This document shows, piece after piece, positions 57,880 through 64,000 of a DNA stretch of 64,000 bases; positions within the stretch are counted from its first letter, which is position 1, and the number at the start of each line of letters is the position of its first letter. A model generated the notes under the pieces. It had not been told where the DNA came from. It searched no databases and was given only the letters and a program-made list of their open reading frames with translations. This DNA is from Amphritea opalescens (GTDB lineage Bacteria > Pseudomonadota > Gammaproteobacteria > Pseudomonadales > Balneatricaceae). The DNA is taken from NCBI RefSeq assembly GCF_003957515.1, contig NZ_RQXW01000009.1, positions 106,258 to 170,257 on the forward strand, read 5' to 3'. The position numbers and the translations under genes are program-made.

Positions 57880-59190
57880 ATGAAATATGAGAAGCATCCC
57901 CGCCGGGCACTAGACCCGATTGAAACCGCCAGCATTGATGAGCTGCGTGCGCTGCAGTTAGTCCGTATGCAGTGGAGTATCGCTCACGCCTATAACAATG
58001 TGCCAGCGTATAAGCGTTTATGCGATGAGAGTGGGGTTCATCCATTTGAATTGAAACAGCTGGAAGATTTAAGCCTCTTCCCGTTTACCACTAAAGCCTA
58101 TTTGCGTGATGCGTATCCGTTTGATTCTTTTGCCGTGCCAATGGCTGATGTTGTACGGGTGCATGCGTCATCCGGTACCACGGGTAAACCAACGGTTGTA
58201 GGCTATACCCAGAATGATATCAATGTCTGGGCCGATGTTGTGGCTCGTTCTATCCGTGCAGCGGGTGGTCATGCCGGCGATAAAGTTCATATCTCTTACG
58301 GTTATGGCTTATTTACCGGAGGTATGGGTGCCCATTATGGTGCTGAGCGCTTGGGTTGTACCGTTATTCCGATGTCCGGTGGTCAGACGGAGAAACAGGT
58401 TCAGCTGATGAATGATTTCGATCCTGACATCATCATGGTAACCCCCTCTTATATGCTTAACATTATCGATGAGATGGAGCGTCAAGGACTCGATCCTCAC
58501 AAGATGGCGCTTCGTTGCGGTATCTTTGGTGCCGAGCCTTGGACCGATGAGATGCGTAAAAACATCGAACACCGTCTGGGTATCGATGCGGTGGATATCT
58601 ATGGTCTATCTGAAGTGATGGGGCCGGGTGTTGCGCAGGAGTGTATCGAAACCAAAGATGGTCCAACCATTTGGGAAGATCACTTTTACCCTGAGATTAT
58701 CGATCCGAATACCGGCGCGGTATTGCCGGATGGCGAATACGGTGAGTTAGTGTTTACCTCGCTCACGAAGGAAGCTTTGCCGATTGTCCGTTACCGTACC
58801 CGTGATTTGACCCGTCTATTGCCCGGCACTGCACGTCCTATGCGGCGTATCGATAAGATCACCGGTCGTTCCGACGACATGATGATTATCCGTGGTGTCA
58901 ACGTCTTCCCGACTCAGGTTGAAGAGCAGATTTTGAAGATCTCTGCGCTGTCTCCGCATTATGAAATTGTGGTGGATAAGCAGGGCAACTTAGATACTGT
59001 GCTGGTGAAAGTTGAACTGTCGGTGGGTGCACAGAGTGCTAATCAGGCATCGGTAGCGAAAGAGCTGGCTCACCATATTAAGGCGGTGATCGGTATCTCA
59101 ACAACGATTGAAATTTTACAGCCGGGAACGATTCCTCGCTCCGAAGGCAAGGCTAAGCGGGTATTTGATAACCGCCCTAAAATAACATAA
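57880..59190 (+). CDS. paaK: Phenylacetate-CoA ligase
   Basis: 436-aa adenylating enzyme that forms phenylacetyl-CoA, the entry step of the pathway. Motifs: HASSGTTGKPTVVGYT (P-loop-like, about 92-107), DIYGLSEVMGPGVAQEC (about 242-258), VRYRTRDLTRLL (about 304-315) and GRSDDMMIIRGVNVFPTQVEEQI (about 327-349). The length is standard for the PaaK family. AGGA lies before the ATG. It lies between paaJ and paaA, all on the same strand. Confidence 0.96.
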   Translation: MKYEKHPRRALDPIETASIDELRALQLVRMQWSIAHAYNNVPAYKRLCDESGVHPFELKQLEDLSLFPFTTKAYLRDAYPFDSFAVPMADVVRVHASSGTTGKPTVVGYTQNDINVWADVVARSIRAAGGHAGDKVHISYGYGLFTGGMGAHYGAERLGCTVIPMSGGQTEKQVQLMNDFDPDIIMVTPSYMLNIIDEMERQGLDPHKMALRCGIFGAEPWTDEMRKNIEHRLGIDAVDIYGLSEVMGPGVAQECIETKDGPTIWEDHFYPEIIDPNTGAVLPDGEYGELVFTSLTKEALPIVRYRTRDLTRLLPGTARPMRRIDKITGRSDDMMIIRGVNVFPTQVEEQILKISALSPHYEIVVDKQGNLDTVLVKVELSVGAQSANQASVAKELAHHIKAVIGISTTIEILQPGTIPRSEGKAKRVFDNRPKIT

Positions 59191-59280
59191 GACGGGTGCC
59201 CTGTTGTTCAGGGTCGCCAACCAAATGTCATCGCGAAGGGCTTGCCTAGCAAGCCTTAAACCGAAGTGGAGACGATTGAA

Positions 59281-60225
59281 ATGACAATACCTCAAGAAGA
59301 AAACTTCATGCGTAAGATTTCGGCTGAAGAGAAAATTGAGCCGAAAGATTGGATGCCTGCTGCGTACCGTAAAAACCTGATTCGTCAGATCTCGCAGCAT
59401 GCACACTCTGAAATTATTGGCATGCAGCCTGAAGGCAACTGGATTACTCGGGCGCCATCTCTGCGTCGTAAAGCGGTATTGCTGTCTAAGGTTCAGGATG
59501 AAGCGGGTCATGGTCTGTATCTTTACAGCGCCTGTGAAACCCTCGGAATCTCCCGTTCCGAGATGATTGAGCAGTTGCAAACCGGTGCGGCTAAATACTC
59601 GTCAATCTTCAACTACCCAACCCTAACCTGGGCAGATGTTGGTGCGATTGGCTGGTTGGTTGATGGCGCAGCGATTGTGAACCAGGTGTCGTTGCAGCGT
59701 ACCTCATACGGCCCCTATGCCCGTGGCATGATCCGTATCTGTAAAGAGGAATCGTTCCATCAGCGCCAAGGTTATGAAGCGATGTTGGCACTGGCAAAAG
59801 GCTCTGAAGGACAGAAGGCGATGGCCCAAGATGCGCTAGATCGCTTCTACTGGCCCGCCTTGATGATGTTTGGTCCACACGATTCGGATTCGGCGCATTC
59901 GCAGAAATCGATGGAATGGAAAATCAAACGTGAAACGAATGATGATCTGCGCCAAAAATTCATTGATCAAACGGTTCAGCAGATTGAAGTGCTGGGTCTG
60001 GAACATCCAGACAAAGCGATTAAGTGGAATGAAGAGCGCGGCCACTTCGACAGCAGTGATCTGAACTGGGATGAGTTCTGGAGTGTGATCAATGGTAACG
60101 GCCATTGTAACCGTCAGCGTATCGAACACCACGTGGCTGCTCATGAAGAAGGTGAGTGGGTACGTGATGCGATCACCGCCTATAACGAAAAGAAACGTGC
60201 CAAGCAAGCACAGAACGCGGCATAA
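59281..60225 (+). CDS. paaA: Phenylacetyl-CoA epoxidase subunit PaaA
   Basis: 314-aa catalytic subunit of the multicomponent di-iron epoxidase that converts phenylacetyl-CoA to its 1,2-epoxide. Iron ligands are in [14 protein letters not shown] (DExxH-type, about 72-85) and [14 protein letters not shown] (about 155-168). The ATG at 59281 follows GGAG by 9 nt; a GTG at 59266 would overlap this ribosome binding site. The gene ends 12 bp before paaB, in an A-B-C-D-E operon. Confidence 0.96.
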   Translation: MTIPQEENFMRKISAEEKIEPKDWMPAAYRKNLIRQISQHAHSEIIGMQPEGNWITRAPSLRRKAVLLSKVQDEAGHGLYLYSACETLGISRSEMIEQLQTGAAKYSSIFNYPTLTWADVGAIGWLVDGAAIVNQVSLQRTSYGPYARGMIRICKEESFHQRQGYEAMLALAKGSEGQKAMAQDALDRFYWPALMMFGPHDSDSAHSQKSMEWKIKRETNDDLRQKFIDQTVQQIEVLGLEHPDKAIKWNEERGHFDSSDLNWDEFWSVINGNGHCNRQRIEHHVAAHEEGEWVRDAITAYNEKKRAKQAQNAA

Positions 60226-60237
60226 GGGGTAACTGAG

Positions 60238-60531
60238 ATGACAACGTCTACCGAAAAGCTGGAACTGTTTGAAGTATTTGTACGTTCCAAGCGTGGTCTT
60301 GACCACAAACATATTGGCAGCTTGCACGCTGAAGATCATGAACAAGCATTGGAATATGCCCGCGACTGTTATACCCGCCGTAGTGAAGGGGTTAGCATCT
60401 GGGTCGTTAAATCCAATGATATCTGTGCCTCTCAAGAAGACGATGCGGATTGCTTCTATGATCCGAGTGATGACAAACCTTATCGTCATGCGACGTATTA
60501 TGTTTTGCCTGACCCCGTCAACAACATGTAA
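60238..60531 (+). CDS. paaB: Phenylacetyl-CoA epoxidase subunit PaaB
   Basis: 97-aa small structural subunit of the epoxidase, linking PaaAC units. The pattern WE/FEVFVRSKRGLDHKHIGSLHA (about 9-30), ALEYARDCYTRR (about 37-48) and SIWVVKSNDI (about 53-62) is diagnostic. Only 12 bp separate it from paaA and 15 bp from paaC, consistent with coupled translation of stoichiometric subunits. Confidence 0.96.
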   Translation: MTTSTEKLELFEVFVRSKRGLDHKHIGSLHAEDHEQALEYARDCYTRRSEGVSIWVVKSNDICASQEDDADCFYDPSDDKPYRHATYYVLPDPVNNM

Positions 60532-60546
60532 TTGGGGAGAGCCTGC

Positions 60547-61311
60547 ATGAGTGATCAAATGAAAAATGCACTGCTGGAATACACAACCCGTCTGGGTGAT
60601 GATGCGGTGGTGCTTGGACACCGTATTTCCGAATGGGTGAGTTATGGCCCTTTCCTAGAAGAAGATATCGCCTACGGTAATGTCGCACTGGATTATATTG
60701 GCCGTGCGCGGATGTTTTATGCCTATGCTGCCGAGTTGGCTGATGATGGGCGTGATGAAGATGATTTCGCCTATATGCGTAATGATCGGGAATATCATAA
60801 TCTGCTGTTGCTGGAACTGCCGAAAGGGGATTTTGCCTATTCGCAGGTACGTCAGTTATTTGCCGATGCTTATTACACCCTGATGTTGCCGCACCTGCTG
60901 CACTCGAAGGACGAGCGCTTATCGGCCATCGCCGCTAAAGCGATTAAAGAAACCAAGTATCACCTGCGTCGCAGTCGTGATTGGGTTTTACGTCTGGGTG
61001 AAGGCACCGATGAAAGTCATCGTCGCGCTCAGAAAGCCCTCGACCAGTTGTGGGGTTACACCCATGAGATGTTCGATATGGATGATACCGAGCAATTACT
61101 GGCGGATGCGGGTATCGGTGTTGATGTGTCTAAGTTACGTGATGAGTGGCTGGCGATGGTGACAGAGATTGTCACTAACGCAACCCTGACAGTGCCGGAA
61201 GATAGCTGGGCTGTACGCGGTGGTCGTATTGGTTATCACACCGAAAATCTAGGCCATATGCTGACCGAGATGCAGATTGTGCATCGTTCACATCCTGGCT
61301 GTAAGTGGTAA
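60547..61311 (+). CDS. paaC: Phenylacetyl-CoA epoxidase subunit PaaC
   Basis: 254-aa di-iron-fold partner of PaaA, generally structural. Ligand-like residues are in EDIAYGNVALDYIGRARM (about 37-54), NDREYHNLLLLELPKGDF (about 77-94) and ETKYHLRRSRDWVLRLGEGT (about 135-154). The ATG at 60547 follows GGGGAG; a TTG at 60532 would only add five residues. It ends 5 bp before paaD. Confidence 0.95.
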   Translation: MSDQMKNALLEYTTRLGDDAVVLGHRISEWVSYGPFLEEDIAYGNVALDYIGRARMFYAYAAELADDGRDEDDFAYMRNDREYHNLLLLELPKGDFAYSQVRQLFADAYYTLMLPHLLHSKDERLSAIAAKAIKETKYHLRRSRDWVLRLGEGTDESHRRAQKALDQLWGYTHEMFDMDDTEQLLADAGIGVDVSKLRDEWLAMVTEIVTNATLTVPEDSWAVRGGRIGYHTENLGHMLTEMQIVHRSHPGCKW

Positions 61312-61316
61312 GAGCG

Positions 61317-61856
61317 ATGAATGAGATCTCTCTGATGGCAGAAGAGCACTATCAACGTTTGCAACAGCGTAATGCTGACGACGTGAAAGTGTTCTGGGAT
61401 CTACTGGATGCGGTTAAAGACCCTGAAGTGCCAGCGTTAAGCATTTGGGATCTGGGTATATTGCGGGATATTCAGCTTGATGGTGAGCAGGTTGTGATCA
61501 CCATTACGCCGACCTACTCCGGCTGTCCGGCGATGGATAATATCAGTACCGATGTTGTTCAGTGTCTGAACGAGCATGGCTATGCCGATGTGACGGTGAA
61601 AATGTCACTGTCGCCAGCGTGGAGTTCCGAGTGGATGTCACCGGAGGGTCGTATCAAACTGCGCCAGTATGGTATTGCCCCTCCGGAAGATGCCGAACTG
61701 GATGCTGATGGCTTAACGCCGGATGCCCATGCTGCGTGCCCCCACTGCGGATCACGCAATACCCATCGAGTCAGTGAGTTTGGTTCAACCGCCTGTAAAG
61801 CGCTGTTTCAGTGTGATGCCTGTGGTGAGCCGTTCGATTATTTTAAAAAGATCTGA
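61317..61856 (+). CDS. paaD: Phenylacetyl-CoA epoxidase assembly protein PaaD
   Basis: 179-aa protein needed for epoxidase maturation. The N-terminal MIP18/DUF59-type domain has VKDPEVPALSIWDLGIL (about 29-45) and TPTYSGCPAMDNIS (about 62-75). The C-terminus has two Cys pairs, CPHCGS and CDACGE (about 138-172), forming a probable metal site. The ATG at 61317 is preferred over a GTG at 61305, which lies inside the paaC coding sequence. It ends 36 bp before paaE. Confidence 0.94.
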   Translation: MNEISLMAEEHYQRLQQRNADDVKVFWDLLDAVKDPEVPALSIWDLGILRDIQLDGEQVVITITPTYSGCPAMDNISTDVVQCLNEHGYADVTVKMSLSPAWSSEWMSPEGRIKLRQYGIAPPEDAELDADGLTPDAHAACPHCGSRNTHRVSEFGSTACKALFQCDACGEPFDYFKKI

Positions 61857-61892
61857 TCCAGTATCAGCTCTGATAAAAACAATAGGTGAAGC

Positions 61893-62990
61893 ATGTCTGA
61901 CACCAATTTTTACACCCTGAAAGTCGCGGATGTACAGCCCGAAACGGATACAGCGATCTGTGTTACTTTCGCGGTTCCGGATGATCTGACCGACAAATTC
62001 CGTTTTATTCAAGGGCAGTTTCTAACCCTGCGGGCGACCATTGACGGTGAAGAAGTACGCCGTTCTTACTCGATCTGCTCCGGTGTGAATGATGGCCATA
62101 TGCGGGTCGGCATTAAGCGCGTGAAAAACGGTCGGTTCTCTAATTATGCCAATGATGTTTTTAAACCGGGCATGTCGGTTGATGTGATGCCGCCTCAGGG
62201 GAGCTTCTATACAGAGCTGAACCCTGATAACAGCAAAAACTATATGTGTATTGCTGTCGGTTCGGGTATCACTCCGATGATCTCCATTATGAAATCGATT
62301 ATGGATACGGAACCCGGTTCTAGCGTGACGCTGATCTACGGTAACCGTCGTAGTAATTCGGTTATGTTTAAAGAGGAACTGAACTTCGTTAAAAACCGTT
62401 TTATGGATCGTTTCCACTGGATCAATATTATGGATTACGAAGATCAGGGGGCGGATCTGCTTAACGGCCGTATCGATAACGCTAAAGGTTATGCCTTACA
62501 AAAAGCGGGTTTGATCAACATTAAAGCCGTGGATGATGCCTTTATCTGTGGTCCCGAATCGATGATGTCGGAAATCTCTCGGGGCTTCCGCCTTGAAGGT
62601 TTGAGTGATGAACAGATTCACTATGAGCTGTTTGCTAACTCGTCTGCTGATTCCAAAGAGATGTTGGAAAAAGCTGCTAAACGTAAAGAGCAGTTTGGCG
62701 AAGAGAAGATGTCAAAAGTGACCGTCCGTGCCGATGGGCGCGCGGTGATGTTTGATCTAGCAACCGTAGGCGAGAACATCCTCGATGCCGGTATGCATAA
62801 CGGGATGGATCTGCCTTACTCTTGTAAAGCCGGCGTGTGTTCAACCTGTAAGTGTAAGTTGGTTGAAGGGGAGGTCGATATGGATATCTCCCACGGGCTT
62901 GAGCAACATGAGATTGAAAGCGGCTATATCCTAAGCTGTCAGGCTCACCCGATCTCCGATACGGTCGTCGTCGATTTCGATCAGCGTTAA
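61893..62990 (+). CDS. paaE: Phenylacetyl-CoA epoxidase reductase PaaE
   Basis: 365-aa NADPH-dependent reductase feeding electrons to PaaA. The FAD domain has RRSYSICSG (about 52-60) and the NAD(P) domain CIAVGSGITPMISI (about 119-132). The C-terminal plant-type [2Fe-2S] ferredoxin domain (about 275-365) has SCKAGVCSTCKCK with its fourth Cys in YILSCQAHP. AGGTGAAGC precedes the ATG. It is the last gene of the visible paa operon; a long hairpin with a T-run follows. paaF, G, H, I, Z and a PaaX/PaaR regulator are not in the window. Confidence 0.96.
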   Translation: MSDTNFYTLKVADVQPETDTAICVTFAVPDDLTDKFRFIQGQFLTLRATIDGEEVRRSYSICSGVNDGHMRVGIKRVKNGRFSNYANDVFKPGMSVDVMPPQGSFYTELNPDNSKNYMCIAVGSGITPMISIMKSIMDTEPGSSVTLIYGNRRSNSVMFKEELNFVKNRFMDRFHWINIMDYEDQGADLLNGRIDNAKGYALQKAGLINIKAVDDAFICGPESMMSEISRGFRLEGLSDEQIHYELFANSSADSKEMLEKAAKRKEQFGEEKMSKVTVRADGRAVMFDLATVGENILDAGMHNGMDLPYSCKAGVCSTCKCKLVEGEVDMDISHGLEQHEIESGYILSCQAHPISDTVVVDFDQR

Positions 62991-63050
62991 TCGTTACAGC
63001 GGTTGCCGGTCGGCTTACTCTTTAAGCTAAGTGGCCGCTGAACCTTTAGG

Positions 63051-63108
63051 AAAATCCACTGCGGTACCCATATTGAAAAGATGGGGTGCCGAGGTGGATT
63101 TTTTTTGT
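63051..63108 (+). terminator. Terminator after paaE
   Basis: AAAATCCAC at 63051 pairs with GTGGATTTT near 63093-63102, and GGTACCCAT with ATGGGGTGCC lies inside, giving a long bulged hairpin that ends in a T-run. Confidence 0.85.
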
Positions 63109-63195
63109 GCAGTGAGGGGCTAGAGCGTTGTTTGATCTAGGGGGGACAAGACCGCCTGTAGATACCATCTCTCACCACCGGGTTCAAACTGTTTT

Positions 63196-64000
63196 TTAAG
63201 CCGTTTGAACCTGGAATTCACTTTGATTCTTAACCACGCCAAAACATACTTGTACCAGCTTTCTCATGGCCGCTCCCAAAGCGGACATTTTCGTTTTACC
63301 CGCCGCAAGCAAGCGTTCATATTGTCTTCGAATATCCGGGTTATGCTGCTTGGCTGTTACTGCCGCCATATAGAGCTTGGCTCTAAGATGTGCTGGGCCT
63401 GTTTTGCTCAAAGCGGTATAGCCCTTAATCTTTCCAGACTCCTTCATCTTCGGGATTAGCCCCATATAGGCCGCGACCTGTTTTGCCGTTTTAAATCGCT
63501 TGGCAGCAAATAGATAGGTCAGTTCCCGAGACATCACTTCGCCTATACCTTTTATGCTCTCTAGTAGCTTGCGGTTTTTCTTCAGCGGTGGATGGCGGTT
63601 AATATGCTCATCAATATTCTGTTTGAGCTTTTCGATCTCGACTTCGATAACCGTGATCATTTCATGCAATGATTGCCTGACTCGATCAGATGTATCGCTG
63701 ATTTCACAAGACTCAAGGCGATTGTGTTCGCGCTGTCTGTCTTTTTCTAACGCGCTTAAGCGTCGCATTAAAGACTTTAGCTCACGTACTTCAGGCGCTT
63801 CTGGTTGCCACAGCCTGATATCTTGAGGCTGCTCCTCGCCATAGTACGACAGCATGGCTGCATCGGACTTATCTGTTTTATGGGTCAGGCCTATTGATTC
63901 AGCATACTTCTTGGCCTTACCCGGATTCGCCATAAAAATAGTGAAGCCTTGTTCATGGAGATAATAGACCAGCGCTTCATGGTAAACACCGGTTGCCTCA
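63196..64000 (-). CDS. IS110-family transposase (5' truncated at window edge)
   Basis: C-terminal 268 codons of an IS110-type transposase; the frame is open through base 64000 (EATGVYHEALVYYLHEQGF), so the N-terminal DEDD domain is only partly in view. NPGKAKKYAESIGLTHKTDKSD is the family's conserved block after the first domain. The second (Tnp_20) domain has SIKGIGEVMSRELTYLF, VAAYMGLIPKMKESGK and GPAHLRAKLYMAA with the catalytic Ser in the YTALSKTGP region. A GTG/ATG inside, for example at 63933, is not the start. IS110 elements lack terminal inverted repeats, so the right-hand boundary is not obvious. It lies just beyond the paaE terminator. Confidence 0.93.
   Translation of the reverse strand, partial: EATGVYHEALVYYLHEQGFTIFMANPGKAKKYAESIGLTHKTDKSDAAMLSYYGEEQPQDIRLWQPEAPEVRELKSLMRRLSALEKDRQREHNRLESCEISDTSDRVRQSLHEMITVIEVEIEKLKQNIDEHINRHPPLKKNRKLLESIKGIGEVMSRELTYLFAAKRFKTAKQVAAYMGLIPKMKESGKIKGYTALSKTGPAHLRAKLYMAAVTAKQHNPDIRRQYERLLAAGKTKMSALGAAMRKLVQVCFGVVKNQSEFQVQTA

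Noticed and set aside
59836..60621. Long minus-strand frame of 261 codons opposite paaA-paaB-paaC
   Set aside because: It is antisense to three conserved paa genes, with no ribosome binding site or recognisable domain.

Overview
This 64 kb window (roughly 50% G+C, dense coding on both strands) looks like the chromosome of a marine-type gammaproteobacterium, probably of the Oceanospirillales (Amphritea/Neptunomonas/Marinobacterium-like). The basis is the gene content: a TAXI-TRAP transporter, PACE pump, YbiT, HdfR, PA3496-family protein, RhlE, the A2M/PbpC pair and paa genes. The genus is inference. I saw no rRNA, tRNA, CRISPR array or prophage.

Layout. 1-3.2 kb: TAXI-TRAP transporter (receptor truncated by the window edge, then fused permease). 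3.5-9.1 kb: three tandem Sel1-repeat/SPOR envelope proteins and a QTMAN-type tRNA-queuosine mannosyltransferase. 9.2-11.4 kb: an A+T-rich islet with an O-acyltransferase, followed by a 735-bp non-coding stretch. 12-15.3 kb: ABC-F protein YbiT, and a PACE efflux gene divergent from a LysR regulator. 15.4-21.9 kb: uric acid degradation (IclR regulator, HAD phosphatase, puuD, allA, alc, uraD, puuE, divergent hiuH). 22-31.3 kb: NIPSNAP, spermidine-synthase-like protein, a convergent NarL-type regulator/kinase pair, a secreted hydrolase with FG-GAP repeats, lipocalin, amino-acid-oxidase-like flavoprotein and GFA protein. 31.4-43.4 kb: purine uptake and upstream catabolism (NCS2 permease, GntR regulator, guaD, xdhC, xdhB, xdhA, 8-oxoguanine deaminase, two phosphoribosyltransferases). 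43.6-56.1 kb: rhlE, A2M lipoprotein plus pbpC, hdfR, a cold-shock gene and small proteins. 56.6-63 kb: phenylacetate genes paaJ-K-A-B-C-D-E, then an IS110-type transposase running off the right edge.

Together the purine genes encode an almost complete route: uptake, then guanine to xanthine (GuaD) to urate (XdhAB, matured by XdhC), or 8-oxoguanine directly to urate, then HIU (PuuD), OHCU (HiuH), allantoin (UraD), allantoate (PuuE), ureidoglycolate (Alc) and glyoxylate plus urea (AllA). Palindromes of the form ATTGTATACAAT lie in the three divergent promoter regions of this route (21.3-21.5, 33.0 and 40.5 kb). This suggests one local regulon, probably under the GntR protein encoded at 33.3 kb.

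The most unusual structural signal is that many intergenic spacers contain short tandem duplications of 9-14 bp units. Unit length and sequence differ at each locus, and one in-frame counterpart lies in the linker of the first Sel1/SPOR gene.
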